Assembly (NCBI RefSeq): GCF_002934365.1 | Contig: NZ_PTIY01000013.1 | Span: 1 to 64,000, forward strand | Direction of reading: 5' to 3' | Length of the DNA stretch: 64,000 nt | Origin: Methylobacter tundripaludum | GTDB lineage: Bacteria; Pseudomonadota; Gammaproteobacteria; Methylococcales; Methylomonadaceae | The notes under the pieces: model-generated | What the model saw: the letters and a program-made list of their open reading frames with translations, nothing else | What the model was told of the DNA's origin: nothing | Databases searched by the model: none | Shown: piece by piece, positions 16,686 to 25,862 of the stretch | Position numbering within the stretch: position 1 is the stretch's first letter | How the letters are laid out: the number at the start of each line of letters is the position of its first letter | Made by a program: the position numbers and the translations under genes

Positions 16686-17880
16686 CGGTCAACCATTCCG
16701 GGAAATTATCCCGGTAGGTTTGCCATGCGCCCTTACCGGCCGATAATTCCTCATCGTTCAACAAACACAGGTCCAATTCCCGGCATGCTTTATCGGCATC
16801 GATGTTTTGACCGATAAAGACCAGTTCTTGCCGGCAATCGCCAAAAGGGGCTTGCCAGTTAGCGCGAATATCCGCGACGTAATCTTCAGGCCATTCCGAT
16901 TCAGGCACCGACGCCCACCAGCGTCCGGCGCAGCCATGTTGTAGGGTGCCGCCGGCTTGCGACCAGTTGCCGACCCATTCGGGCCGCGAGGCCAGCCAGA
17001 AAAAGCCTTTGGAACGCAGCAAGGTGCCGTTGTTCCAATCGTCGCGATGCAGATAATCGTAAAAACGCTCGGGATGAAACGGCTTACGGGCGGCGTAAAC
17101 GAAACTGGCGATGCCGTATTCCTCGGTTTCGGGCTTATGCGTACCGCGCATTTCTTGCAGCCAGCCCGGCGCCTGTTCCGCCTGTTCGAAATTGAAGCGT
17201 CCGGTATTGATGATTTTACGAAGAGGCGCTTGCCCCATGACCATCGGGATGATCTCGGCATCGCGATTCAGGGTGTGCAAAATGGCGGTCAGGTTAGCCA
17301 GCTCGTCACTGCACACCAAATCCGCTTTTGAAATCAGAATCACGTTACTGAATTCCACCTGCTCCACCAGCAAATCGGCGATATTGCGTTCATCCTCCTC
17401 GCCCAGTTCGGCATGGATGTCTTTCAGCGATTGAGCTTCCAGGTAATCCCGCATGAAGTTGACCGCATCGACCACCGTCACCAGGGTATCCAGTTTGGAA
17501 ATATCCGACAAACTAACGCCGTCTTCATCCCTAAAGGCAAAGGTTTCTGCAATCGGCATGGGTTCCGCGATACCGGTCGATTCAATCAACAGATAATCGA
17601 ATCGGCCTTCCTTGGCCAGTTGCCCGACTTCCACCAGCAAGTCTTCGCGTAATGTGCAGCAGATGCAGCCATTGCTCATTTCCACGAGTTTTTCTTCGGC
17701 GCGATTAAGGGTGACTTCGTTTTTAACGAGCGCCGCGTCAATGTTGATCTCGCTCATGTCATTAACGATCACGGCTATTTTTAAGCCCTCGCGGTTGGCG
17801 AGAATGTGATTGAGCAGCGTGGTTTTGCCCGCGCCTAAAAAGCCGGACAATACGGTTACCGGTAAGCGTTTTTCAGTCAT
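16672..17880 (-). CDS. zigA: ZigA-type zinc metallochaperone GTPase (COG0523)
   Basis: A 402-residue member of the long COG0523 branch that includes ZigA of Acinetobacter. Walker A is GFLGAGKT near the N terminus, then [14 protein letters not shown], zinc motif [25 protein letters not shown] and ISKADLV. The long C-terminal domain is rich in Trp and carries GFFWLASRP and [12 protein letters not shown], typical of this branch. An ATG at 17880 follows an in-frame GTG; the ATG is preferred. It is the second gene after the TonB receptor (about 155 bp downstream) and overlaps the ZIP remnant. Role: GTP-dependent metal delivery during zinc starvation (family knowledge). Confidence 0.92.
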   Translation of the reverse strand: MTEKRLPVTVLSGFLGAGKTTLLNHILANREGLKIAVIVNDMSEINIDAALVKNEVTLNRAEEKLVEMSNGCICCTLREDLLVEVGQLAKEGRFDYLLIESTGIAEPMPIAETFAFRDEDGVSLSDISKLDTLVTVVDAVNFMRDYLEAQSLKDIHAELGEEDERNIADLLVEQVEFSNVILISKADLVCSDELANLTAILHTLNRDAEIIPMVMGQAPLRKIINTGRFNFEQAEQAPGWLQEMRGTHKPETEEYGIASFVYAARKPFHPERFYDYLHRDDWNNGTLLRSKGFFWLASRPEWVGNWSQAGGTLQHGCAGRWWASVPESEWPEDYVADIRANWQAPFGDCRQELVFIGQNIDADKACRELDLCLLNDEELSAGKGAWQTYRDNFPEWLTDEQS

Positions 17881-18035
17881 CACTATGCGCGCTCACGCTG
17901 TTGTTGGTTGATTTTGCTCGAGCAACGCTAAATAGCCGGCCCGCTTTATTAATAGCGATACCGTATAAGGTGCGGCCCAAGTATTCTTTTTGTGCTCAGG
18001 AATTACACTGGCTTGATGGATTCTCGACATTTTCA

Positions 18036-20081
18036 TCAGTAACTCACCCTAATACCTATCTCGGCGCTGCGGCCCGGTTCCGGGGCGAAATTACGCAGAT
18101 ACGATGTCGAATTGCGGATGTTCTCGTTCAGCATGTTCTTGCCTTTTGCAAACAGCAGCATTTCGGAACCGCCAAAACTCGCCAAGCGGTATTGCGCACC
18201 CAAATCCAGCAACAGATAGCCGGGGGTGTTGGAGTCATGCTCGCCCGCATGATTTTGCGCTTCGCCACGGGTTAACCGGGCATTGGTTGACCAATCGTTT
18301 TTCTCGTAGCTCAGTTGCAGCCCATAGCGTAGCGGCGGCATTCGGGGCACGTTGCCGCCCTGCTCAAAGGTGCCTCGGGTATAGTCGCCGAACAAAGTCA
18401 GATCGACCGCGCCGTAACGGTTTTCCATCAGCGGAAACACGGTTTTGGCTTCAAAGCCTTTGAAGGTGGCCGCGGCCTGCCGGCTTTCCAATACCGGAAT
18501 ACAAGTTCCAGAGCAAACATCCTCAAATGCTTCGGCGTCTTCGTTAAACAACGAGCCGGTTCGTTGCTGATAAATGTAGTCGTTGACCCAATTGTGGAAA
18601 AGATTCAGCTCCGCTGCCATCCAATCGGCATTGTAGCGATAGCCCAAATCCAGGTTATTGGACAACTCCTTATTGAGGCCGGCGTTACCCAATTCATAGC
18701 TGTGCGTGGCCTCATGAACGCCGTTGGAAAACAATTCCTGTATCTGCGGCGCGCGCTGCGAATGGGTGAATGCCAGACTAACCTGATGCTGGTCGGTAAT
18801 GTCCCACAATGCGGAAGCCGAGCCGCTGAGCGGTTTATAAGTCAGGCTGTTGCCGTTTTCCGGCGTTATGGTTTGCCATTCGCCGCGCGCGCCCAGCTCA
18901 TAGGTCACATCGCCGATTTTGAACGATTCGACGTCAAACAAGCCGTAGGAATTAAGGTCGGTACGCGGCACCAACGCTTCTGCGCCGATCGCGGAAAACT
19001 GGCTGTTGACCGACTGAAAACCCATCACGCCGTTTAATAAACCGATGGGCTTATGTTCAAGCTCCACGCGGCTTTCGTAGGATTTGTTCAAGAAAGTCGT
19101 GGCCGGGGTGCCGTTGTCCATTTCGACATGCTTGTAGTCGGTATAGCCGAATTTTATCCGCAGCTTTTCCGCCAGCGCGAACGGCCGGTTGAGCTGGCCT
19201 TTAAAATCGTACTTGGTTTGATTCAGATCGATAGTCACCGGCGCGCCGCCGCTGCCGTCCGGCGGGATGCCGTAGTTTTTCTCCAGGCTGTTGATCGAAA
19301 CGCCGACTAAGCCCGCATCGCCGATTTTAGAGATGCCGACCGAGCCGCCGCGCGATCTCGCCTTTGAATTGTCAATCAGGCCGTTGGGATTGTTCACAAT
19401 ATTCAGACTGGAATCGATAGAGCGGGCGGCATCCTCGTCTATCGCAGAGCCGCCGATATGGGTGTTGCCCTGATCGCGGTAAAAACCGTCGACATGATAG
19501 GCCACGCCGCTTTTTCCGCCTTCCAGCTTGACGGCGCTGGAGGTCTCGTTGGTTGCCGAATCATAGCGCTGCTCGCCGGCGCCGCCGAGCAGCTTGTCCG
19601 GCACCTGCTCGGGAATCCGGTTGTCGATCACGTTGACCACGCCGCCGATGGCGCCGTTTCCGTACAACAGCGTCGACGGCCCGCGCAACACTTCAATCCG
19701 TTCCGCCAGAATCGGTTCCACGCCGTTGGCATGATCCGGGCTTAATGACGAGACATCATTATTGCCCAGGCTGTTCTGCATGACCCGTACCCGAGGCCCC
19801 GATTGCCCGCGGATGACCGGCGAACCAACACCCGCGCCGAACGACTGGCTGGTAATGCCGAGTTCATTCTTCAGCGTGTCGCCGATGGTTGTCCCCGTTT
19901 TCATCCGCAACTGGTCTCCCGTCAGCACCGTTACCGGCTTGGCCGATTTGGCGGTGGACTGCTTGATGCCGGTACTGATGACGACGATGTCCTCCAGTTT
20001 GTGGGCGTCATTATCAGCCGCATGGGCATTGGTTGCTATCGCACTTGTCGATAAGAAAATAACAGTGAGTTTTTTATTCAT
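18036..20081 (-). CDS. TonB-dependent outer-membrane receptor, ZnuD-like
   Basis: A 681-residue TonB-dependent receptor with a Sec signal peptide (MNKKLTVIFLSTSAIATNAHA). The plug domain spans about residues 45-150 (KPVTVLTGDQLRMKTGTTIG, PVIRGQSGPRVRVMQN, ERIEVLRGPSTLLYGNGAIGG). A 22-strand-type barrel ends in an aromatic C terminus (GIRVSY). A Cys pair in an external loop (DVCSGTC) and the overall pattern resemble ZnuD, a zinc and haem receptor. A strong Zur box lies about 60 bp upstream of the start, and zur itself follows upstream, making zinc the most likely ligand. It opens the minus-strand series that continues through zigA to the FhcA-like gene. Confidence 0.92.
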   Translation of the reverse strand: MNKKLTVIFLSTSAIATNAHAADNDAHKLEDIVVISTGIKQSTAKSAKPVTVLTGDQLRMKTGTTIGDTLKNELGITSQSFGAGVGSPVIRGQSGPRVRVMQNSLGNNDVSSLSPDHANGVEPILAERIEVLRGPSTLLYGNGAIGGVVNVIDNRIPEQVPDKLLGGAGEQRYDSATNETSSAVKLEGGKSGVAYHVDGFYRDQGNTHIGGSAIDEDAARSIDSSLNIVNNPNGLIDNSKARSRGGSVGISKIGDAGLVGVSINSLEKNYGIPPDGSGGAPVTIDLNQTKYDFKGQLNRPFALAEKLRIKFGYTDYKHVEMDNGTPATTFLNKSYESRVELEHKPIGLLNGVMGFQSVNSQFSAIGAEALVPRTDLNSYGLFDVESFKIGDVTYELGARGEWQTITPENGNSLTYKPLSGSASALWDITDQHQVSLAFTHSQRAPQIQELFSNGVHEATHSYELGNAGLNKELSNNLDLGYRYNADWMAAELNLFHNWVNDYIYQQRTGSLFNEDAEAFEDVCSGTCIPVLESRQAAATFKGFEAKTVFPLMENRYGAVDLTLFGDYTRGTFEQGGNVPRMPPLRYGLQLSYEKNDWSTNARLTRGEAQNHAGEHDSNTPGYLLLDLGAQYRLASFGGSEMLLFAKGKNMLNENIRNSTSYLRNFAPEPGRSAEIGIRVSY

Positions 20082-20142
20082 GGTTTTTATTTATTGTTTA
20101 AAAATGTGAGACATGGACTTGGCTCAAGACGCAGCTATATAA

Positions 20143-20157
20143 TGTTATAACGTAACA
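20143..20157. promoter_or_regulatory. Zur box upstream of the TonB receptor operon
   Basis: TGTTATAACGTAACA matches the gammaproteobacterial Zur consensus core (TGTTATANNNTAACA-like, close to GTTATAACATAAC) with near-perfect dyad symmetry. It lies between the zur stop codon and the receptor start, 62 bp ahead of the ATG, where it would block the promoter of the receptor and the zinc genes behind it when zinc is sufficient. No comparable site was found in the 155 bp ahead of zigA, or in the other gaps of the series, which supports one long regulated unit. Confidence 0.8.
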
Positions 20158-20195
20158 CCCGGTAAGCCTTCCTGCCTGCCAAAAAAATAACGGTA

Positions 20196-20708
20196 TCAGT
20201 TTTGATCGCCCATCGTTTCCGCGCATTGTGCGCAAACGCCATGAATTTCGATGGCTTTGCTGTGAACGATAAAGTCGGCCTGCTTGATTTCTTCCGACAG
20301 CGCCTGCATGACTTCCGGGGCCGGCCGCTCTTCCACTTCCTGGCAGTTATTGCAGATCAGCAATAACTGTTCATGCTGATGAGCGGAGCAATTGCAACCG
20401 ACAAATGCGTTGAGGCTCTCGACCCGGTGAATCAAGCCCTGCTCGATTAGAAAATCCAGCGCGCGGTAAATCGTCGCGGGCTTTGCCGCATCCATCAGAG
20501 GTTTGATCCGATCCAACAGCTCGTAAGCCTTAACCGCTTTGTGACTTTCCCAGATCAGCTCCAGCACTTGCTGGCGTATAGGCGTCAATTGCACGCCGCG
20601 CACCACGCATAGCTGAGCGGCGGTGCCCAATGCCTCGCTGACGCATTTTTTATGATCGTGCCCTAAAGGATGGGAATGGTTGTGGCTTGCTTCGGCTGAT
20701 GTATTCAT
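20196..20708 (-). CDS. zur: Zinc uptake regulator Zur (Fur family)
   Basis: A 170-residue Fur-family repressor. A winged-helix domain (TPIRQQVLELIWESHKAVKAYELL, AKPATIYRALDFLIEQGLIHRV) is followed by the dimerisation domain. That domain has the family CNNC and CAQC pairs (ICNNCQEVEE, GVCAQCAET), which hold structural zinc, and a regulatory-site histidine cluster (SAHQHEQ). The unusual N-terminal HNHSHPLGHDHKKC tail may add metal binding. The context, with two Zur boxes and a TonB/ZIP/COG0523 operon, identifies it as Zur rather than Fur. A perfect Zur palindrome 28 bp upstream implies autorepression. Confidence 0.93.
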   Translation of the reverse strand: MNTSAEASHNHSHPLGHDHKKCVSEALGTAAQLCVVRGVQLTPIRQQVLELIWESHKAVKAYELLDRIKPLMDAAKPATIYRALDFLIEQGLIHRVESLNAFVGCNCSAHQHEQLLLICNNCQEVEERPAPEVMQALSEEIKQADFIVHSKAIEIHGVCAQCAETMGDQN

Positions 20709-20735
20709 TGGAAAAAACCGTTTACTTGAAATCGA

Positions 20736-20752
20736 ATGTTATATTATAACAT
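20736..20752. promoter_or_regulatory. Zur box upstream of zur (perfect palindrome)
   Basis: ATGTTATATTATAACAT is a perfect 17-bp palindrome around a central T. It matches the core of the E. coli znu operator (ATGTTATAnTATAACAT). It lies 28 bp upstream of the zur start and implies that Zur represses its own gene. The nhaD gene starts about 185 bp away on the other strand and could conceivably share it. Confidence 0.88.
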
Positions 20753-20936
20753 CCGCTAAAGCTTTGCAATCACTCTCCACTTAGACAACAAATACGCCGC
20801 ATCCCCACTAGCCACTCTTGATCTCTATCCCACTAAATACTTTCCCCCATGTCCCGGCTATTTCAAATATAATAATCTTATTAAATTGGTCTGGATTTCC
20901 TCCTCAACTAATCTTCTATATTCTTGTGAGTCGTCT

Positions 20937-22550
20937 ATGCAATTTGAAGTGTTTCTTTCCATTTTTACCTTAATGATGATTGCCTTAAATGGTGCACTCT
21001 TGCCCAGCAAAACGCAGCCACTGTTAAACGTACCAGGTAGACATGGCGACACTGCGCGTAAAGCTTATCGGCCTTTTAAGTTATATGGCCCCCTGTTGCT
21101 CGCCCTGTTCTTCCCTTCCCTGTCAACGGCCGCCGAAGACGCGGCCGGCTCCAGCCCAATGGATTTGACCCAGCACTGGGCGGGCTATACGGCCCTGATA
21201 GTGTTCGCGATTGCCTATATTCTCGCGATGACCGAGGAGGTGACTGAGTTAAAAAAATCGAAGCCGATGGTGTTTGCGGCGAGCCTTATCTGGATCTTTA
21301 TTGCCGCCGTTTATACCAGCGGCGGGATGAGCGAACAAGTCGGGATAGCGTTCCGCACCACTCTTGAAAGTTACGGCGAGCTGTTTTTGTTCATCATGGT
21401 GTCGATGACTTACTTGAATGCGATGGAAGACCGGGGCGTATTCGACAGCCTGCGGGTCTGGCTGCTGAGCAAGAATTTCAGCTATCGGCAACTATTCTGG
21501 ATTACCGGCTTTCAGGCGTTCTTTATCTCGTCCGGCTGCAATAACCTTACTACCGCCTTGCTGATGGGTTCGGTTATTCTGGCTATGGGTAAAGAATGCC
21601 CGCGCTTTGTCACCTTATCCTGCATCAATGTCGTGGTCGCCTCCAATGCGGGCGGCTCCTTCAGTCCCTTTGGCGACATCACCACATTATTGGTCTGGCA
21701 AAAAGGCGTAGTGCCTTTCGCCGACTTCTTTTCCCTGCTGATTCCGGCCATCGTCAACTTCGCAATACCCGCAGCGATCATGCATTTCTTTATTCCGCAA
21801 CAAAGACCCGCGGCGGTAATGGAAGCCCAGGACATGAAACGGGGCGGCTGGATAATCATCTTTCTGTTCGTATTGACCATTATTACCTCGGCTTGCTTTG
21901 AAAACTTCCTGGGCCTGCCTCCCGCTGCCGGAATGATGATGGGCCTGACCTATTTGAAATTTTTCAGTTATTACCTGCAAAAAACCCGCGATTCCCATTC
22001 AATATTGATTCCAGTCGATTTGACCGATGCCAAAATCGATCATTTTGCACCGATGAAATATATGAACAATCCGCAAGCCGAGGTAAATCAACAGATTGCA
22101 AAAGAACTGCCTTTCGACATTTTCCAGAAAGTCGCCAACCTGGAATGGGACACCTTGCTGTTTTTTTACGGCGTCATGGTGGGCGTCGGCGGCTTGAGTT
22201 TCATCGGCTATATGGAAGTGGCGTCCCATCATTTATATGACAGCATCGATCCCACTGTAGCCAACATTCTGGTCGGCATCGCCTCAGCGTTCGTGGATAA
22301 CGGCACCATCATGCTGTCCGTACTGACTATGGCGCCGGATATTTCTCAAGGCCAATGGCTGCTGGTGACATTGACCGCCGGTGTCGGCGGCAGCATGTTG
22401 GCGGTCGGTTCCGCAGCGGGAGTCGGCTTGATGGGACAGGCTAAAGGGATTTATACCTTCACCAGCCACTTGAAATGGACGCCGGTCATCGTTCTGGGTT
22501 ACTTCGGCAGTATCGCCGTGCACTTTCTGATTAACGGCCGGTATTTTTAG
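20937..22550 (+). CDS. nhaD: NhaD-type sodium:proton antiporter
   Basis: A 537-residue inner-membrane antiporter of the ion transporter superfamily (ArsB/NhaD). At least eleven hydrophobic segments are visible. NhaD hallmarks include FISSGCNNLTTALLMGSVILAMG and VVASNAGGSFSPFGDITTLLVWQKG (two half-helix signatures) and SAFVDNGTIMLSVL near the end. An ATG at 20937 is preferred over an in-frame TTG 51 bp earlier. The N terminus has a hydrophobic leader then FFPSLSTAAEDAAGSSP, a periplasmic segment often seen in NhaD. Role: Na+ or Li+ export in exchange for protons at neutral to alkaline pH. Confidence 0.92.
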   Translation: MQFEVFLSIFTLMMIALNGALLPSKTQPLLNVPGRHGDTARKAYRPFKLYGPLLLALFFPSLSTAAEDAAGSSPMDLTQHWAGYTALIVFAIAYILAMTEEVTELKKSKPMVFAASLIWIFIAAVYTSGGMSEQVGIAFRTTLESYGELFLFIMVSMTYLNAMEDRGVFDSLRVWLLSKNFSYRQLFWITGFQAFFISSGCNNLTTALLMGSVILAMGKECPRFVTLSCINVVVASNAGGSFSPFGDITTLLVWQKGVVPFADFFSLLIPAIVNFAIPAAIMHFFIPQQRPAAVMEAQDMKRGGWIIIFLFVLTIITSACFENFLGLPPAAGMMMGLTYLKFFSYYLQKTRDSHSILIPVDLTDAKIDHFAPMKYMNNPQAEVNQQIAKELPFDIFQKVANLEWDTLLFFYGVMVGVGGLSFIGYMEVASHHLYDSIDPTVANILVGIASAFVDNGTIMLSVLTMAPDISQGQWLLVTLTAGVGGSMLAVGSAAGVGLMGQAKGIYTFTSHLKWTPVIVLGYFGSIAVHFLINGRYF

Positions 22551-22559
22551 GATCAGCTG

Positions 22560-22601
22560 TTTATGCCGGTTCCAAAGCCCCTGCCTGGGAACCGGCATAA
22601 A
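22560..22601. terminator. Strong hairpin between convergent genes (bidirectional terminator candidate)
   Basis: TTTATGCCGGTTCC (22560-22573) and GGAACCGGCATAAA (22588-22601) form a perfect 14-bp stem with a 14-nt loop, between the convergent nhaD and DUF1254 genes. There is no long T-run on either side, so termination may be partial. Confidence 0.6.
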
Positions 22602-22642
22602 CCATGCCCGCACACGCTTCGCTATCGACACCGGCTACAGCT

Positions 22643-24112
22643 TTATTGAGCTGTATCGTTGCGCACAATCTTCGGTGGCGTCCAGGATTGCGTGACGCTT
22701 ATCGACGGTTCAGGAACATACACCCGGAGAAACAAAAAGAACGTGTCGTCATCGGTGCCGCTAGGCGATTGTAGCCAATAGCTTCCTTCTGGAAGTTCCT
22801 CCGGCTGCTCGCTTTGAATCAGAATAGTCATACCTCCCAACGAATCCCGGCCTTGATACTCAGGATAATAACTATTGATGCTGTAACTGCTGGAGCCGGG
22901 AATAAGATTGTAGGTGGAGTTGTACATCGTGACCGACCAAAAACCATGCTTTGTTGCATCAAACGGCGGAAATTCGCCCGCCTTGAAAGTCAAGGTATAG
23001 CTGGACTGTCCAGTCAGCGTTATATTTTCATTGTCGGTAAAAACATTGATGTAAACCGCCTCAGCCGGGTCATTAGCGCAAATGCCGGCCAATGATTGCA
23101 GCGCTGCGCGGGTGATAAAATCGCTGTGCTGCCCCGCACGACCGATGTCGGTCGGCGGATATGTCCAGCCATTGACCGTTTTCCCCCGGCCTTTGGTCAT
23201 TTTTTGGAGCATCGACAGGCCATCCTTGGCGGCGCGCTGAAGTCCGGCGCGCGTCGCATTGGACTGGTCATCCAGGCTCTGGTTGGGGCCTATGCCTATG
23301 GTCGCAAACAGTTTGAGCATCTGCTCCTGGTTAATGCCGGGCGGCAATCCGGGCGGATTTTCTGTCATTGCCTTGTTCATCGTTTTCCATGCGCCGGCGG
23401 TGTTATTGTAATCAACCCCATAGGGCGCCATTACCTTCGTTGGCTGTGGCGATGGGAGGTTAGGCCAATCGGACAGCGGCGTCAAAAGATATTGCTCCTG
23501 TATGGCGCAGGCTTTGTCCAAATCCTCCTGTGTGGTGTTGTTGACGCCGGTTCGTCCCATCAACAGAATGCCCGCCGTGCGTGAACGCGGCAGGACATCG
23601 AATACACCTTCCGGCGCCTGACCGTTCCAGCCGGGACCTGCGATCAAAAAATTGCCGGCCTGCACCCCCGTGGAACGGGTACCCACATAGGCAAAATTGT
23701 CTGCGTCCATACACACCATTTCGATGCAATAAAAACGATCTGTAACCATCGGCACAGAAATCACAATAGGATCCTGCGCCACATCCAGCCATGCCGTCGA
23801 ATACAGCGTATCGCAATTGGGACAGCCGCCCGTTTGACTAGCCGGGCTTGCAAGTTTGCTTACATGGTGAAACGAGTTGATCGGTGCATATAGATCCGGC
23901 AAGCCCTTTTCTTCGCTCAGCTTTTTGCCGCCGAGGCTGGCCCACAGCCAGCGCAATTGGGTATTGTAAATCCACGGGAAGCCATATATATAGGCTTGTA
24001 TCCCAAGCGAATAAGCATATTCCTCTTCCCAGTCACTGCTTTGGGGCAATGTCCTTTGCGGCAAATCAAGGCAAAAATTGCTCTCGTCCTCGGTTCTTGA
24101 ATAGTCAGTCAT
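22643..24112 (-). CDS. DUF1254/DUF1214 domain protein
   Basis: A 489-residue protein with an N-terminal DUF1254 region (LGIQAYIYGFPWIYNTQLRW, CPNCDTLYSTAWLDV, DRFYCIEMVCMDADNFAYVG) and a C-terminal DUF1214 region (PPFDATKHGFWSVTMYNSTYNLI, WLQSPSGTDDDTFFLFLRVY). The ATG at 24112 has a good AGGAGC six bases ahead; an in-frame start 66 bp upstream would enter the preceding gene. These beta-sandwich proteins are common but functionally undefined. Unlike many members, it has no visible signal peptide. It is 10 bp downstream of a secreted protein of unknown function and presumably in the same transcript. Confidence 0.9.
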   Translation of the reverse strand: MTDYSRTEDESNFCLDLPQRTLPQSSDWEEEYAYSLGIQAYIYGFPWIYNTQLRWLWASLGGKKLSEEKGLPDLYAPINSFHHVSKLASPASQTGGCPNCDTLYSTAWLDVAQDPIVISVPMVTDRFYCIEMVCMDADNFAYVGTRSTGVQAGNFLIAGPGWNGQAPEGVFDVLPRSRTAGILLMGRTGVNNTTQEDLDKACAIQEQYLLTPLSDWPNLPSPQPTKVMAPYGVDYNNTAGAWKTMNKAMTENPPGLPPGINQEQMLKLFATIGIGPNQSLDDQSNATRAGLQRAAKDGLSMLQKMTKGRGKTVNGWTYPPTDIGRAGQHSDFITRAALQSLAGICANDPAEAVYINVFTDNENITLTGQSSYTLTFKAGEFPPFDATKHGFWSVTMYNSTYNLIPGSSSYSINSYYPEYQGRDSLGGMTILIQSEQPEELPEGSYWLQSPSGTDDDTFFLFLRVYVPEPSISVTQSWTPPKIVRNDTAQ

Positions 24113-24122
24113 TGTTAGCTCC

Positions 24123-25559
24123 TTATTTAGCGGGATATTTGCAATCCGTACTGCCGTCATGCCAAGGCGTGACGCCATAGCCGTTTAGCGCAATTTCGCA
24201 AAGCGCCTTGTTACGATCGCCAGCATCAGCCTGCTTTAACGCATTGCCGACCATTTGAACAATTTTTTGGGTTTCATGCAGTTTTGGGTAGCCGGGTCTG
24301 GGCGTCGCGGCTCTTTGTTGCGGGTGGCTTGCAAAGTACTTGCTTGCCTTGACCCAATCCTGAATTTCAAGATAGCTAAAAGCCAGTGTTTTTACTGATC
24401 GCAGGGGCAATTTCTTGTGTCCGGTCTCAGGATAATGCTTCTCCATGTGGTTGATCGTGCCGCATGAGTCCGGGAACCAGACGGAATAGTCGGTACCGGC
24501 CGCCATCTTCTCCGGCATCGGCTGTTTTCTGTCCCAGCCCTCGGTAATGAAGGCGGGGTTTGTGCAGTGATCGTGGGACAATCGATCCGCCATCACATGC
24601 AGGTAGATGCCCAGACTTTTGGGTGTGCCGTGGATTTTGGCCGCGTAGTCGGGATCGTAAACGCAGACTTCCGCAGTATTGTCGCTGTCGATGTCGGTAC
24701 AAGCGCCGGCATTGGTGGGTGATATTTTTTGCCAGGCGACCTTGAAGGTGTTTTCGCCTCTGCATTTGTCGCAATCGATGAAAACATAGGGGATCGAGAC
24801 AAAAATCGTTTTCTTGTCATCTTCGCTAAAGCAGGCCGACAAAGGATTGTTCTGGTCTTTGATCAGCCCAAAATCGCACAGGGTCTGCCGTCTTCCGAAG
24901 GCCCATACGCGCAGGTGGTTGATCAATGCTTCGCTGTTGGCGTAGGGCGATGTCTGCCCGTGCCGCAGGTAGGCCTTGTCATAGGTCAAAGACGTGCTGA
25001 GTGCATGATCTTCGGTGCGCAGCCAAGGCACGAAATGATAGGAATAGCCCCCTGTTTGGGTATTTAAGCGGGTAATTCCCTGTAAATTGTCGGTTTTCCG
25101 AGCCGTCATCGCCTTGCCATACTGATCGGTATTCACATAGCCCCCCACCAGATCGGTGGCCTCAGAATAGGCTGCGGTATCGAAAGCATCGTCGAAGCTC
25201 AGTCCCAGCATTCTGGAAAACAAAAAAAGCGAGTCAAAATGCAAGGTGTTTCTGGCATGCAGGCCTTTTTCTATCGTGGCCTTGAGGTATCTTCCCGTGC
25301 CTTTTACCACGCAGCCTGCCGGTGCGTTTTCCGGCTTGGGGCTGTCGGTGCATTGAACATTCCAACAATTAAATGCATACGGGATAACATCCCCCGATTT
25401 CGCCTGCGGATCGACATAATGAAAGCAGATGTCTTCGGAAAAGGCATGAGCCGCGCTTGGCGCAAAGACGCTTGCAACAATAAGGGCGCTTGCGCCAATA
25501 AAGCTTAGCCAACTCGAGCTTGGAATATTTAGGTGACTTGAACGGGAATTATGAAACAT
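24123..25559 (-). CDS. Secreted protein of unknown function
   Basis: A 478-residue protein with a probable Sec signal peptide (hydrophobic SFIGASALIVASVFA then PSAAHAFSED). The mature part has many Cys residues, including CDKC (IDCDKCRGENTF), and His/Asp-rich stretches such as ICFHYVDP and YLHVMADRLSHDHC. The latter loosely resembles the helix of zinc-dependent phospholipase C/S1-P1-type proteins; this resemblance is not strong enough for an assignment. It is followed after 10 bp by the DUF1254 gene. Location is likely periplasmic or extracellular. No closer family was recognised. Confidence 0.75.
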   Translation of the reverse strand: MFHNSRSSHLNIPSSSWLSFIGASALIVASVFAPSAAHAFSEDICFHYVDPQAKSGDVIPYAFNCWNVQCTDSPKPENAPAGCVVKGTGRYLKATIEKGLHARNTLHFDSLFLFSRMLGLSFDDAFDTAAYSEATDLVGGYVNTDQYGKAMTARKTDNLQGITRLNTQTGGYSYHFVPWLRTEDHALSTSLTYDKAYLRHGQTSPYANSEALINHLRVWAFGRRQTLCDFGLIKDQNNPLSACFSEDDKKTIFVSIPYVFIDCDKCRGENTFKVAWQKISPTNAGACTDIDSDNTAEVCVYDPDYAAKIHGTPKSLGIYLHVMADRLSHDHCTNPAFITEGWDRKQPMPEKMAAGTDYSVWFPDSCGTINHMEKHYPETGHKKLPLRSVKTLAFSYLEIQDWVKASKYFASHPQQRAATPRPGYPKLHETQKIVQMVGNALKQADAGDRNKALCEIALNGYGVTPWHDGSTDCKYPAK

Positions 25560-25862
25560 ATACTGGTCTGTGATAGGTGGTTCGGGCCGTAATTAAGAGG
25601 CGGACTAGATCGCTGAGTCGCCGCATTATCACATACTCAACCATCATGGCCTACATTTATGTCTAACTTACCGAATGTTCTGCAATATATTACGCATTCG
25701 ATACCCGCAACTGAAGCCGGTCTAACTGTCGATCCTAAAAACTGAAGCTGTGAAGTCTAACGCTTATCCATTTGGTAAGCACCTGCGCGGGCTGCGGGGT
25801 ATAATCCAACATCAATGTTTAAGCCTGGCTTCCCTATCCGCAATAAACTGCATGTAACCACT

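Noticed and set aside
17881-18035. Separate Zur box for zigA
   Set aside because: No sequence resembling GTTATAATATAAC occurs in this gap.
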